Counted from the stretch's first letter, positions 23,461-32,571 are shown. The stretch: 64,000 nt of DNA from Nonomuraea guangzhouensis (GCF_019396345.1 NZ_JAHKRM010000001.1:310001-374000), one strand, 5' to 3'. Notes: generated from the letters alone by a model not told the origin. Translations and numbers: made by a program.

Positions 23461-25627
23461 GTCTCTCCAGCAGGGCGACAGGGTATCGGGCGAGCAGGTG
23501 AGCGAGGGGGATGCGGCCGGTGTAGAGGCCGCCGGTGAGCAGTTCGCGCCAGGTGCCGGTCGGCAGGGTCAGCGTGGTGCCGCCCCAGCCGAGGCACATC
23601 TCCCGCTCGCCGGCCTGTACCTCCTCGGCTTGCGCTCGGCGGGCCAGCCGGACGGGGAGCCGTGTGGCGACCGCGACCGCCTGCGGCGGGTCGTCGCCGC
23701 GGGCGAAGGCGATCGCGTGCTCCGCCGCCTCTCCGTCCGCCAGGATCGGCGTGTACGGCGCGGCGGGGTCGAGCCGGCGGCGCAGCCGCAGCGCCTGGGT
23801 CGTCACGGCGAGCTTGGCCGCGTCCCAGCGGGACATCGGCGAGCGCCCGAACGTCACAGGGCGCCGGTTGTCCGGATCGACCAGGGAGAAATCGGTCTGC
23901 TCATTGCCCTGATAGACGTCCGGCACCCCCGGCATCATCAGCTGGACGAGCTTGGCCCCGAGCGAGTTGGCCATGGCGAAGGCGTCGATGCGCTCGGTGA
24001 ACTCGCCCACCGGCAGCTTCACGGCCGCGGCCGCGAAGTCGCGCAGCCGCTGCTCGTACCCCTGATCCGGCTTTATCCAGGAGATGGCGGTCTTCGCCTC
24101 CCGAGCCGCCTTGAGCAGATAATCCGCGAACCGCTCGGCGGAGATCGGCCAGGCCGCCATGAGGTTCTGCCAGGCCAGGTAGTCGAGCCGCGGGTCGAAG
24201 CTCACGGCCGCCGACCATTCGGACACCGCCTGGGCCCACTCGCCGGGCAGCTCCGACAGCACGGACAGCCGAGCCCGTACGTCCTCCGACCGCTTGGTGT
24301 CGTGGGTGGACAGCGTGGTCATCGTGTGCGGCCGCAGCTCGCGGCAGAACGCGTGGAAGTCCGCCACCGGAACGCCGAACAGGTCCGGATCGCCGCCGAC
24401 CTCGTTCAGGCACGACAGGGGGAACCACCGGTACAGCGCCGTGTCCTCGACCCCCTTGGCCATGACCGGACCGCAGGTCTGCTGGAACCGGGTGATCACG
24501 TCGGCCGGGCCGTACAGGACCTGCTGGACGAACGGTTGCACGGCGGGCGAGCATTCGGCGGCGGCCCGTTCGACGATCTCCACCGATTCGGGCGGAGGCG
24601 GCTCGCCCGGCGCCATGTACGCCCGGTACACCGGCATCGCGGCGAGCAGCTCGGCGACCGCGGCGGGCGCGCAGCCGGCGGCGCGGGCCAGGCGCCGGAT
24701 CTCGGCGCCGAAGAACAGCTCGATCACCTCGCGCTTGGCCTCGGCCATCACCGGCCGGAAGTCGGCCGGCTGGCCGGTCAGCCGGGTGAACAGCTCGACC
24801 AGCGGCGCCTCGCCGGCCGGATCGACGAACAGGCCGTTGATCCGGTTCAGGACCTCGTAGCCGGTGGTGCCCTCGCAGGCCCAGTCCTCGGGCAGCCGTT
24901 CCTCGCCGATGAGGATCTTCTCCACGACCGTCCAGGCGCCGCCGGACCTGGCACGCAGCCGTTCGAGGTAGCCGCGCGGATCGGCCAGCCCGTCCGGATG
25001 GTCGACGCGCAGCCCGTCGACCAGGCCCTCGTCGAGCAGCCAGAAGATCACCTCATGGGTGGCGAAGAGCACCTCCGGGTCCTCGACGCGCAGCCCGATG
25101 AGCGACGACACGTCGAAGAAGCGCCGGTAGCCCGGCCCCTGACGCCAGTCGACCAGCCGATAGTGCCCGGGGTGGGGGAACACGTGCTCGTGGTAGCGCA
25201 GCACGTCGCCGTCGACCACCGGCTCGACGTCGTCGCCGAGCACCGGCAGCGCCACCTTCCCGCCGTCCCAGTCGATGTCGAACCAGCGGGCGTACGGCGA
25301 GGCCGGGCCTTCGGCGAGCACGGACCAGAACTGGGCGTTCGTGGTGTTCATGTGGTTGGGCACGATGTCGAGGATGATGCCGAGATCCTGCGCGGCCAGC
25401 AGCTCGGCCATCTCGCGGAACCCCTTGGCGCCGCCGAACTCCTCCCGGATCCGGGAGTGGTCCGTGACGTCATAGCCGTGCAGCGAGCCGGGCGTCGCCT
25501 GCAGGATCGGCGACAGGTAGACGTGGCTGACGCCCAGATCCCGCAGATAACCGGCGATCTCCCCCACCTGGGCGAACCCGAAGGCGGGCGTCAGCTGGAC
25601 CCGATAGGTCGAGACCGGCCTAGACAC
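23450..25627 (-). CDS. treY: Malto-oligosyltrehalose synthase
   Basis: 725 residues, GH13_26. It isomerises the reducing-end alpha-1,4 bond of a maltodextrin to alpha-1,1. N-terminal STYRVQLTPAFGFAQV with SHVYLSPILQATPGSLHGYDVTDH, the catalytic region DGLRVDHPDGLADP, and GVEDTALYRWFPL with THDTKRSEDVRARL are diagnostic. GTG 25627 overlaps the glgX stop by 8 bp, so translation is coupled. Cytoplasmic. Confidence 0.97.
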   Translation of the reverse strand: MSRPVSTYRVQLTPAFGFAQVGEIAGYLRDLGVSHVYLSPILQATPGSLHGYDVTDHSRIREEFGGAKGFREMAELLAAQDLGIILDIVPNHMNTTNAQFWSVLAEGPASPYARWFDIDWDGGKVALPVLGDDVEPVVDGDVLRYHEHVFPHPGHYRLVDWRQGPGYRRFFDVSSLIGLRVEDPEVLFATHEVIFWLLDEGLVDGLRVDHPDGLADPRGYLERLRARSGGAWTVVEKILIGEERLPEDWACEGTTGYEVLNRINGLFVDPAGEAPLVELFTRLTGQPADFRPVMAEAKREVIELFFGAEIRRLARAAGCAPAAVAELLAAMPVYRAYMAPGEPPPPESVEIVERAAAECSPAVQPFVQQVLYGPADVITRFQQTCGPVMAKGVEDTALYRWFPLSCLNEVGGDPDLFGVPVADFHAFCRELRPHTMTTLSTHDTKRSEDVRARLSVLSELPGEWAQAVSEWSAAVSFDPRLDYLAWQNLMAAWPISAERFADYLLKAAREAKTAISWIKPDQGYEQRLRDFAAAAVKLPVGEFTERIDAFAMANSLGAKLVQLMMPGVPDVYQGNEQTDFSLVDPDNRRPVTFGRSPMSRWDAAKLAVTTQALRLRRRLDPAAPYTPILADGEAAEHAIAFARGDDPPQAVAVATRLPVRLARRAQAEEVQAGEREMCLGWGGTTLTLPTGTWRELLTGGLYTGRIPLAHLLARYPVALLERHDL

Positions 25628-27713
25628 GCCGGAGCACCCGTACGCTGCGACCAGGCACCGCGACCCCTTCCCCCGCTCGGCTCATCCGGACCTCCAGGAA
25701 GATCGGCATGGCGGTGTCGATCTCGGTCTGCCACATCTCGCCATAATCCTTGGGGATCGTGAACTGGATCGTCTCGTTGTGGGCGTTGAACAGCAGCAGG
25801 AACGAGTCGTCCCTGATCGGCCGGCCGCGCCTGTCGGGCTCGGTGATCGCCTCGCCGTTGAGGAAGACGGCCAGTGACTTGGCGTATCCGACATTCCAGT
25901 CGTCGTCCGTCATTTCCTCCCCCGTCGGCGTGAGCCATGCGATGTCGTTCAGGCCCCGCACCGGCTTGCCGTAGAAGAAGCGCCTGCGCCGGAACACCGG
26001 ATGCTTCTTACGCAGCGCGGCCAGGCGCTGGGTGAACTCCAGGAGCAGCCAGTTCTCCCTGACGTCGGACCAGTCGACCCAGGTCAGTTCGTTGTCCTGG
26101 CAGTAGCCGTTGTTGTTGCCGTGCTGGGTACGGCCCAGTTCGTCGCCATGGGACAGCATCGGCACGCCCTGCGACAGGAAGAGCGTGGTCAGGAAGTTGC
26201 GTTTCTGCTGCTCGCGCAGCGACTCGATGGCCAGGCCCGCCGGACCCTCCGCACCGCAGTTCCAGGACCGGTTGTCGTCGGTGCCGTCGCGGTTGCCCTC
26301 CTTGTTGGCCTCGTTGTGCTTGCCGTCGTACGAGACCAGGTCCTGCAGGGTGAAGCCGTCGTGGCAGGTGACGAAGTTGATCGAGGCGGCGGGCCGGCGA
26401 CTGTCGTCCAGGTAGAGGTCGCTGGAGCCGGTGAACCTGGAGCCGAACTCGGGCAGCGTCGCGGGCTGTCCGCGCCACAGGTCGCGGATGGTGTCGCGGT
26501 AGCGGCCGTTCCACTCCGTCCATCGCGACGGGAAGTTGCCGACCTGGTAACCGCCCGGCCCCAGGTCCCACGGCTCGGCGATGAGCTTGATCTGCGACAG
26601 CACCGGGTCCTGCTGGACCAGGTCGAAGAACGAGCTCAGCCGGTCGACCTCGTGCAGCTCCCTGGCCAGGGTCGAGGCCAGGTCGAAGCGGAACCCGTCG
26701 ACGTGCATCTCGATGACCCAGTAGCGGAGCGAATCCATGATCATCTGGAGTACGTGGGGCGAACGCATGAGCAGGCTGTTGCCGGTGCCCGTGGTGTCCA
26801 GGTAGTAACGCTTGTCGCCGTCGACCAGCCGGTAGTAGTCGGGGTTGTCGATGCCCCGGAACGACAGCGTCGGGCCGAGATGGTTGCCCTCGGCCGTGTG
26901 GTTGTAGACGACGTCGAGGATGACCTCGATCCCCGCCTCGTGCAGCGCCCGCACCATGGCCTTGAACTCCAGCACCTGGCCGCCCCGCTGCCCCTGGCTG
27001 GAGTAGCGGTTGTGCGGCGCGAAGAAGCCGATCGAGTTGTAGCCCCAGTAGTTGGACAGCCCGCGCTGCTCCAGGATGTCGTCGGTGACGTACTGATGGA
27101 CGGGCATGAGTTCGATCGCCGTCACGCCGAGCTTGGTGAGGTGATCGATGATCTCCGGGTGACCGAGTGCCGCGTAGGTGCCGCGTACATGCTCGGGGAT
27201 CTTCGGATTGCTGATGGTCAGGCCGCGTACGTGCGCCTCGTAGATCACCGTGTCGTGGTACGGCGTCGCGGGCGGCCTGTCGTGTCCCCACCCGAAGAAT
27301 GGATTTATCACGATAGAGCGGGGGACATAGGGCGCCGAGTCGGCGTCATTGCGCGCGTCGGGCTGCCCGAAAGGGTAGCCGTAGACTGCCTCGTTCCAGG
27401 TGACGCCACCCTCGATCGCCATCGCGTACGGGTCGAGCAGCAGCTTGGCCGGATTGCACCGCAGCCCCTGCGCCGGCTCGTAGGGCCCGTGGACGCGATA
27501 GCCGTAGCGCTGCCCCGGCCCGATGCCCGGCAGGTAGCCGTGCCAGATGAACCCGTCCACCTCGGCGAGCGGAACCCTGGACTCGATGTTGTCCTCGGAG
27601 AACAGACAGAGCTCAACCTTGTACGCGGCCTCCGTATAGAGGGAGAAGTTGGTGCCCGCCCCGTCATAGGTCGCCCCGAGAGGATAGGGGTCTCCCGGCC
27701 AGATTTCGATCAT
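25620..27713 (-). CDS. glgX: Glycogen debranching enzyme (isoamylase type)
   Basis: 697 residues, GH13_11. It hydrolyses alpha-1,6 branches of glycogen to supply linear dextrins to TreY. CBM48-type start (GATYDGAGTNFSLYTEAAYKVELCLF), VYNHTAEGNHLGPTLSFRG, nucleophile region DGFRFDLASTL, acid region KLIAEPWDLG and NFVTCHDGFTLQDLVSY are present. ATG 27713 has GGGAG upstream; an in-frame start 81 bp earlier has none. First gene of the trehalose operon. Together the three enzymes are the complete TreX-TreY-TreZ route. Confidence 0.96.
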   Translation of the reverse strand: MIEIWPGDPYPLGATYDGAGTNFSLYTEAAYKVELCLFSEDNIESRVPLAEVDGFIWHGYLPGIGPGQRYGYRVHGPYEPAQGLRCNPAKLLLDPYAMAIEGGVTWNEAVYGYPFGQPDARNDADSAPYVPRSIVINPFFGWGHDRPPATPYHDTVIYEAHVRGLTISNPKIPEHVRGTYAALGHPEIIDHLTKLGVTAIELMPVHQYVTDDILEQRGLSNYWGYNSIGFFAPHNRYSSQGQRGGQVLEFKAMVRALHEAGIEVILDVVYNHTAEGNHLGPTLSFRGIDNPDYYRLVDGDKRYYLDTTGTGNSLLMRSPHVLQMIMDSLRYWVIEMHVDGFRFDLASTLARELHEVDRLSSFFDLVQQDPVLSQIKLIAEPWDLGPGGYQVGNFPSRWTEWNGRYRDTIRDLWRGQPATLPEFGSRFTGSSDLYLDDSRRPAASINFVTCHDGFTLQDLVSYDGKHNEANKEGNRDGTDDNRSWNCGAEGPAGLAIESLREQQKRNFLTTLFLSQGVPMLSHGDELGRTQHGNNNGYCQDNELTWVDWSDVRENWLLLEFTQRLAALRKKHPVFRRRRFFYGKPVRGLNDIAWLTPTGEEMTDDDWNVGYAKSLAVFLNGEAITEPDRRGRPIRDDSFLLLFNAHNETIQFTIPKDYGEMWQTEIDTAMPIFLEVRMSRAGEGVAVPGRSVRVLRRV

Positions 27714-27887
27714 CGAGGCTCCCTTGCCGTCTTTCCCATGTTCCGTTCCCTCGCTTCGCCCGACAAGCCCAGCCTCGAAGGAGCCGCCCGGCATGGCGGA
27801 TCAACAGGTCCTTCCCATAAGACGGCTTTGCACGCTTTTTGCCTGGCGGGCCGCCTCTGACGGCGCGGTATCAGAAGCGGCCCACGT

Positions 27888-28439
27888 TCACAGCATGCCT
27901 CTGGCCGACCGAGGCTCCTCAGGCAGGATTCGTACGGAACGCCCCTGCCGGATGACTTCGAGCAGCACCCAGTGCGGGCTGCCCGCGCGCGGCCGGACGA
28001 CCACCTCGCTCGCCCAGCAGGCGGCCGCGATGACCTCCCGGCCCTGCTCGATGGCCGAAGGTGTGGTCCCGGCCCGGCACCACACCCAGACGCGCTCGCC
28101 GAACGGAGCCGGCGCGCACCACACGATGACCGGGATCTTGCCCCGCCTGTTGACGACGTACGCCTCGACGAGGCCGACACGGATCCGGTGCGCGGTGACC
28201 ACGCACCGGATCCGCCCCCACGCCCCTGACCGCGCGGGCGGCCAGAGGACGACCACGGCGGGCACGGCTACCACCGCCAGGGAGATGGGACCGAACGAGG
28301 TGACGATCAGGTAGATGAGGAGTGGCAGACAGACGACCGTCGCGACCTCATACCGCCACCGCCAGAGCACGACCAGGGGATTCGGCCGTGATATGGGGGT
28401 GGTGGCACGGTTCAGTGCGTCCAGGAGCGGCCGGTTCAT
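27888..28439 (-). CDS. Small membrane protein resembling transfer-region proteins of actinomycete integrative elements
   Basis: 183 residues with two adjacent N-terminal membrane segments (YEVATVVCLPLLIYLIV, ISLAVVAVPAVVVLWP), then a soluble domain (APFGERVWVWCRAGTTPSAIEQGREVIAAACWASEVVVRP). That domain recalls the region preceding FtsK/TraB-type translocases in actinomycete integrative conjugative elements; this is a resemblance from memory, not a search result. ATG 28439 overlaps the upstream stop (ATGA). No translocase, integrase or replication gene follows, so if element-derived it is a remnant or a domesticated unit. Confidence 0.6.
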   Translation of the reverse strand: MNRPLLDALNRATTPISRPNPLVVLWRWRYEVATVVCLPLLIYLIVTSFGPISLAVVAVPAVVVLWPPARSGAWGRIRCVVTAHRIRVGLVEAYVVNRRGKIPVIVWCAPAPFGERVWVWCRAGTTPSAIEQGREVIAAACWASEVVVRPRAGSPHWVLLEVIRQGRSVRILPEEPRSARGML

Positions 28440-28714
28440 CGCCGCACTCTGCCCAACCCCAGGCAGGCGCGGCACAGACCCCGCCTGGTGACGCCTTCGC
28501 CCTCGCAGGCGGCACAGCGTACGTAGGTGTCGAACTCGGGGGCGCGATAGACCCTCATGAGCGGGGCCGGCCGGCGCACCTGCCAGCCCTGTCCCCTGGC
28601 CCTGGCATCCAGCTCGGCGAACGCCCAGGCGTCGAGGACTTCGAGCAGGCCGGCCAGAAGGCGACGGACGGGATTACGAACGGTCGATTTTCTGGTTATG
28701 TTGCTAACATCCAT
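28436..28714 (-). CDS. Small zinc-ribbon protein
   Basis: 92 residues. The C-terminal CAACEGEGVTRRGLCRACLGLG carries two DnaJ-like CxxCxGxG motifs, expected to bind zinc. The N-terminal half is helical (RRLLAGLLEVLDAWAFAELDARARG). ATG 28714 is 8 bp after AAGGA. The stop overlaps the membrane-protein start (ATGA), so the two are co-translated. Function unknown. Confidence 0.65.
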   Translation of the reverse strand: MDVSNITRKSTVRNPVRRLLAGLLEVLDAWAFAELDARARGQGWQVRRPAPLMRVYRAPEFDTYVRCAACEGEGVTRRGLCRACLGLGRVRR

Positions 28715-28845
28715 GGTGGATCGTCCTTCTGCTCTGGCAGTGGGGGATGATCGTTCTTCAGCTGGGCCGGTGCGGCTACACCGGTCCAGCTTCGCGTCTT
28801 GGTCCCTGCACAGGTCCGGGACCGGGTGAGTCCTCCTACGGGCAT
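28696..28845 (-). CDS. Putative 49-residue leader ORF of the small-gene operon
   Basis: ATG 28845 is preceded by AAGGAGG at 5-bp spacing, the best ribosome site in this region. The 49-codon frame (starts MPVGGLTRSRTCAG, ends PPWMLAT) overlaps the zinc-ribbon gene start by 19 bp. There is no recognised domain, and it is polar and Pro-rich. The strong translation signal and the coupling overlap argue it is translated; no homology evidence. Confidence 0.4.
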   Translation of the reverse strand: MPVGGLTRSRTCAGTKTRSWTGVAAPAQLKNDHPPLPEQKDDPPWMLAT

Positions 28846-28890
28846 CACGTCCTCCTTCTTTGTCTTCGGTGGTTGTTTACCCGCAATGCG

Positions 28891-28957
28891 CATGCCTATG
28901 GCAATTGCCAGTGGAACATGTCGGTGACGTTTGCCTTACTCACATGCCGTAGGCAAT
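28891..28957. promoter_or_regulatory. Clustered TTGCC/GGCAA half sites in divergent promoter region
   Basis: CATGCCTATGGCAAT at 28891-28905 and CATGCCGTAGGCAAT at 28943-28957 are the same TGCC-N3-GGCA dyad, starting 52 bp apart. Between them lie a perfect 12-bp palindrome TGGCAATTGCCA (28899-28910) and another TTGCCT (28931-28936) matched by AGGCAA (28951-28956). The site separates the small-gene operon from the XRE regulator; a likely operator for that regulator. Confidence 0.5.
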
Positions 28958-29037
28958 CACCGTCAGCTGGGCATAGGATCTCGGCACGGCGTCACGAAGA
29001 GGTGATCGGCCGACCGCGCCGCACAGATGGATGAGGG

Positions 29038-29889
29038 ATGATGGCCAACCCCACCCTGCGCCAGCGGCAGCTGGCCAAGCGACTACGCGAAATGCGCGCC
29101 GAGGCCGGCCTGAGCATCGCCGAGGTCGCCGAGCAACTGCTCTGCTCCCCCGCCAAGGTCAGCCGCATCGAGACGGCCCAGCGCCGGGCCAGCCTGCGCG
29201 ACGTCCGCGACCTGTGCCGGCTCTACGAGGTCGCCGACCCGACCGAGCTGATGACGCTCGCCCGCGAGGCGCAGCAGCTGAGCTGGTGGCAGGACTCGGA
29301 GGACGTGGGCTTCCGGCCGCTCATCGGGCTGGAGACCGAGGCCGTCGAGATCGCCGAGTATGAGACGACCACGATTCCGGGGCTGCTCCAGACCGAGGAC
29401 TACGCCAGAGCGGTGATCCAGGGTTTCCTGCCGCGCATCGCGGCAGACGTGCTCGATGAGCGCGTGGCGGTCCGCATGAAGCGCCAGGAGACCCTGCACA
29501 AGCCGTCGCCCCCGCGCTACTGGGTCCTGCTCGACGAATCCGCGCTGCACCGCCACGTCGGCGGCTGGCCGATCATGGCGGCGCAGCTGACCCAGCTCGC
29601 CGAGCTGAGCCAGCTGCCGCATGTCACCGTTCAGGTCGTCCCCTACAGCATCGGCGCTCACATGGGGTTCGACAGCGCGTTCATGCTGCTGAGGTTCGCC
29701 CCCAGTGCCGGGGTGGCCAACACCGTCTACTTCGACACCCTCGCCGGCCAGATCTTCCTGGAGAAGCCCAGCCAGCTCGATCGCTTCGAGGAGGTGCTGA
29801 ACCATCTTCGCGCCGCGGCACTCGACCCCGGCGACTCCCGGAAACGGATATTGGAGCAGCGCGATGTCTTCGCAGCTCACAAAGGTTGA
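29038..29889 (+). CDS. XRE-family regulator with DUF5753 domain
   Basis: 283 residues. N-terminal HTH (RQRQLAKRLREMRAEAGLSIAEVAEQLLCSPAKVSRIETAQRRAS), then the DUF5753 ligand-like domain (IPGLLQTEDYARAVIQG; VTVQVVPYSIGAHMG). This is the Scr1/AbaA-OrfA/WhiJ-like family that is regularly paired with small DUF397 proteins, as here with two downstream. Double ATG at 29038/29041; the second has slightly better spacing from GAGGG. Such pairs influence development and antibiotic production in Streptomyces and have been likened to toxin-antitoxin pairs. Confidence 0.93.
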   Translation: MMANPTLRQRQLAKRLREMRAEAGLSIAEVAEQLLCSPAKVSRIETAQRRASLRDVRDLCRLYEVADPTELMTLAREAQQLSWWQDSEDVGFRPLIGLETEAVEIAEYETTTIPGLLQTEDYARAVIQGFLPRIAADVLDERVAVRMKRQETLHKPSPPRYWVLLDESALHRHVGGWPIMAAQLTQLAELSQLPHVTVQVVPYSIGAHMGFDSAFMLLRFAPSAGVANTVYFDTLAGQIFLEKPSQLDRFEEVLNHLRAAALDPGDSRKRILEQRDVFAAHKG

Positions 29890-30010
29890 AAACGATTCGC
29901 CAAGCGTTCGAAATTACCCACGGCACTTGCCAAACGGGGTTTAGCATGCGTCGTAATCAACACGGCGCGCGCTCCTAGGAGATCCGCCGTTCCTAGGCAG
30001 GAGAGTGACA

Positions 30011-30199
30011 ATGACCTCGCATCCTCAGCTGGAGCCTAAGTGGCGGGTCTCTTCCCGCTGCAACAACGGTAGTTGTGTCGCCGTGGCGGTGCTTCCCAAC
30101 GGTCGAATCGCCGTCCGCGACACCAAGGTGGCTGGGGGCGACATCCTGCAGTTCTCTCCTGAAGAGTGGGCCAGCTTCATCGGGAGCATCAAGGGGTAG
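30011..30199 (+). CDS. DUF397 protein, first copy
   Basis: 62 residues. W-x-x-SS-x-C-N-N-G-S-CVAVA, then IAVRDTK and the C-terminal FSPEEWASFIGSIK are the full DUF397 signature. ATG 30011 lies 7 bp after AGGAG; a GTG at 30005 is too close to that site. Presumed small partner of the XRE/DUF5753 regulator. Confidence 0.92.
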   Translation: MTSHPQLEPKWRVSSRCNNGSCVAVAVLPNGRIAVRDTKVAGGDILQFSPEEWASFIGSIKG

Positions 30200-30338
30200 C
30201 GCTCGACGACGTACGGGGGCGGGCGGAGGCCGCCTGCCCCTTGCGTGACATCCGCCTCATCGCTCAAAGAATGGGCGAGATGTCGGGTTACCATGACGGA
30301 GCACCATGCCCTGCCGCCGACCCCCTGCGAGGTACCGC

Positions 30339-30536
30339 ATGAGTTCCCCCCAGGCTCCGCGCGATCTGACCTGGCACTCGTGCAACAACGGCAATTGCGT
30401 GGAGGTAGCGAAGCAAGCCGACAGAGTCCTCCTCCGAGTCGGCACGGACTCCGCGGGAGCGCATCTGTCGTTGACCCGGCAAGACTGGGAAGGCTTCCGA
30501 GACGGCATCAAAGCCGGGACCTTCGACATCATCTAG
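30339..30536 (+). CDS. DUF397 protein, second copy
   Basis: 65 residues from ATG 30339 with GAGG upstream; an in-frame ATG 33 bp earlier lacks a ribosome site. LTWHSCNNGNCVEVA and LTRQDWEGFRDGIKAGTFD match DUF397. It is diverged from the first copy, so an old tandem duplication. Follows it by 139 bp. Confidence 0.88.
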   Translation: MSSPQAPRDLTWHSCNNGNCVEVAKQADRVLLRVGTDSAGAHLSLTRQDWEGFRDGIKAGTFDII

Positions 30537-30579
30537 CCACCAGGTTTGACCGTTCCCTGCCCGGCTATTTACCGATGCC

Positions 30580-30999
30580 ATGGGCGGATTCAAGAATTTC
30601 CTGTTACGTGGCAACATCGTCGAGCTGGCGGTCGCGGTGATCGTCGGCGCGACCTTCAGCGGCCTGGTGCAGGCGCTGGTCTCCGACCTGATCACACCGC
30701 TGATCGGGGCGATCACCGGCGGGAGGCAGCCGAACTTCGCCGAATACTCGTTCACCGTCAACGGGAGCCAGTTCAAGTACGGCGACTTCCTCAACCACCT
30801 GCTCACCTTCCTGATCATCGCTGCGGTGATCTACTGGCTGATCGTGATGCCGATGACCCGGCTGATCAGCCTGTTCGACAAGGGCAAGGCCGCGACGACC
30901 AGACAGTGCCCGGAATGTCTGAGTGAGATCCCCATCGAGGCGCGCCGATGCGCCCATTGCACGGTGGAACTGGTTCCGGAGTCCGAGAAGCCGCGCTAG
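30580..30999 (+). CDS. mscL: Large-conductance mechanosensitive channel with C-terminal zinc ribbon
   Basis: 139 residues. The N-terminal FKNFLLRGNIVELAVAVIVGATFSGLV is the MscL first helix and pore segment; the second membrane helix is HLLTFLIIAAVIYWLIVMPM. It opens under membrane tension to vent solutes in osmotic downshock. In place of the usual C-terminal bundle helix there is CPECLSEIPIEARRCAHC, a four-Cys zinc ribbon also seen in some actinobacterial MscL proteins. Its location beside trehalose and sugar-solute genes fits osmotic physiology. Confidence 0.95.
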   Translation: MGGFKNFLLRGNIVELAVAVIVGATFSGLVQALVSDLITPLIGAITGGRQPNFAEYSFTVNGSQFKYGDFLNHLLTFLIIAAVIYWLIVMPMTRLISLFDKGKAATTRQCPECLSEIPIEARRCAHCTVELVPESEKPR

Positions 31000-31079
31000 A
31001 CGCGGTCATGAAGATGGGCGTTCCCGCTTGTCCGGGGGTGAGTGACACCAAGTGTGGCTCTATCCGACAAGATGAGCGG

Positions 31080-31655
31080 GTGAGCGTTGAGTTGATGGTC
31101 TGGGACGAGTCCGCGCCGATCAGCAGGGATCAGGCGCGGGCCGCCTACCTCGCGGTCAAGAAGAGCGAACCCGTCGCGGGCGACGTGCCGGAGGTGGCCA
31201 AGGAACTGCCCGGCGTGGTCACGGTCTATCCCGGACATGTGCTGGTGACGATGGACCTCGACACGATGGACGAGATGTCGGCCCAGGTGTTCACCGTCGC
31301 GCGGGCTCACGGGCTCGTCTGCTACGACCCGCAGCGCGATCTCGTGCACAATGTGACACCGCTCGGCGTCTATGAGGGCATGCAGCTCCACACCGGCGAC
31401 GGCATGATCGTGCATGACCCGGATCTCGGGCTGGTGCATGACGTGCTGGCCACCATGTCGCCGCAGAACCCGTTCGTCACACTGGTGAACTTCGGCCGCC
31501 ACTTCATCCAGGTCTCCCCCGGCTACGAGCTGGAGTACAAGGAAGAGGCGCTGGCGCGGACGATGGTGGCCGAGCTGGCGGAGGTCCAGCGGGCCTTCCA
31601 CGAGTACGCCACCGGCGACCGGTCGTTCCTCGCCCGCCACGACTGGACCGCCTAG
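31080..31655 (+). CDS. Conserved-looking protein of unknown function
   Basis: 191 residues from GTG 31080, whose upstream GATGAGCGG is a weak ribosome site; ATG 31095 is an alternative. Soluble, mixed alpha/beta, acidic, with one Cys. Segments PGVVTVYPGHVLVTMDLDTMDEMSAQVFTVA and GLVCYDPQRDLVHN suggest a small two-layer fold. No family recognised. Converges on the PLP-enzyme gene with 4 bp between stops. Confidence 0.65.
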   Translation: MSVELMVWDESAPISRDQARAAYLAVKKSEPVAGDVPEVAKELPGVVTVYPGHVLVTMDLDTMDEMSAQVFTVARAHGLVCYDPQRDLVHNVTPLGVYEGMQLHTGDGMIVHDPDLGLVHDVLATMSPQNPFVTLVNFGRHFIQVSPGYELEYKEEALARTMVAELAEVQRAFHEYATGDRSFLARHDWTA

Positions 31656-31659
31656 CTGC

Positions 31660-32571
31660 TCACAGGACCTCGCGGAACAGGTCCGGGTTGACGTTGCCGC
31701 CGGACAGCACCAGCACCGTCCGGCCCTCGGGGACGCGGCCCGACAGGTAGGCCGCCGTCGTGACCGCTCCGCTCGGCTCCGCCACCAGGCGGGCCGAACG
31801 GGCCAGGTGGCCCATGGCGTGGCGGATCTCGTCCTCCGAGACGGTAACGATGCCGTCGAGGCGCTCCCGCAGGTGCGCGAACGTCAGCTCGGACAGATCA
31901 GCCCGCAACCCATCGGCGATCGTACGGAACGTCCGGGCCGGCTCCCAGCTGACCGGGCGGCCCGCCGACAGGCTCTCGGCCGCGTCGGCCGCGAGCTCCG
32001 GTTCGACGCCCAGCACGGTGACGTCCGGCTTCAGCGCCTTGACGGCCGTGGCGATGCCCGAGGCGAGGCCGCCTCCGCTGACCGGCACCGCCACCACCTC
32101 GACGTCGGGCAGATCCGCCACGATCTCCAGGCCGATCGTGCCCTGACCGGCGATCACCGCCGGATGGTCGTACGGCGGGACCATGGTCAGCTCCCGCTCC
32201 TCGGCCAGCTTCAGGGCCGCGACGAGACGCTGCTCGGGCGGTACGACGACCAGCTCGGCGCCGTGTCCCCTGATCGCCGCCGCCTTGACCTCGGGGGTCC
32301 CCTCGGGCACCACGACGACGCACGGCACGCCGAACTGCTTGGCCGCGTACGCCAGCGCCTGGCCGTGGTTGCCGGAGGAATGGGTGACGACCCCGGCGGG
32401 CCGCAGCGCGGCGACGGCGTTGTAGGCGCCGCGGATCTTGAACGAGCCCACCCGTTGCAGGCTCTCCGGCTTGACCCAGACCTCTCCCATGGGCACCAGC
32501 GGGGTCCGCACCACGACCGGCCTGATGCGATCGGCCGCCGCGCGGATATCGTCGATCGTTACCAGCTCCAT
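31660..32571 (-). CDS. PLP-dependent threonine/serine dehydratase-like enzyme
   Basis: 303 residues, fold type II PLP enzyme. The PLP lysine is in GSFKIRGAYNAV; SSGNHGQALAYAA is the substrate-binding loop, VSGGGLASGIA the phosphate-binding glycine loop, and VLSGGNVNP near the C-terminus is typical of serine racemase/threonine dehydratase. No C-terminal ACT domain, so the catabolic/racemase size class. ATG 32571, divergent from pip with 45 bp between. Confidence 0.9.
   Translation of the reverse strand: MELVTIDDIRAAADRIRPVVVRTPLVPMGEVWVKPESLQRVGSFKIRGAYNAVAALRPAGVVTHSSGNHGQALAYAAKQFGVPCVVVVPEGTPEVKAAAIRGHGAELVVVPPEQRLVAALKLAEERELTMVPPYDHPAVIAGQGTIGLEIVADLPDVEVVAVPVSGGGLASGIATAVKALKPDVTVLGVEPELAADAAESLSAGRPVSWEPARTFRTIADGLRADLSELTFAHLRERLDGIVTVSEDEIRHAMGHLARSARLVAEPSGAVTTAAYLSGRVPEGRTVLVLSGGNVNPDLFREVL

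Noticed and set aside
27888..30536. Complete integrative conjugative element
   Set aside because: No integrase, excisionase, replication initiator, FtsK-type translocase or tRNA attachment site is present; only element-like small genes are seen.
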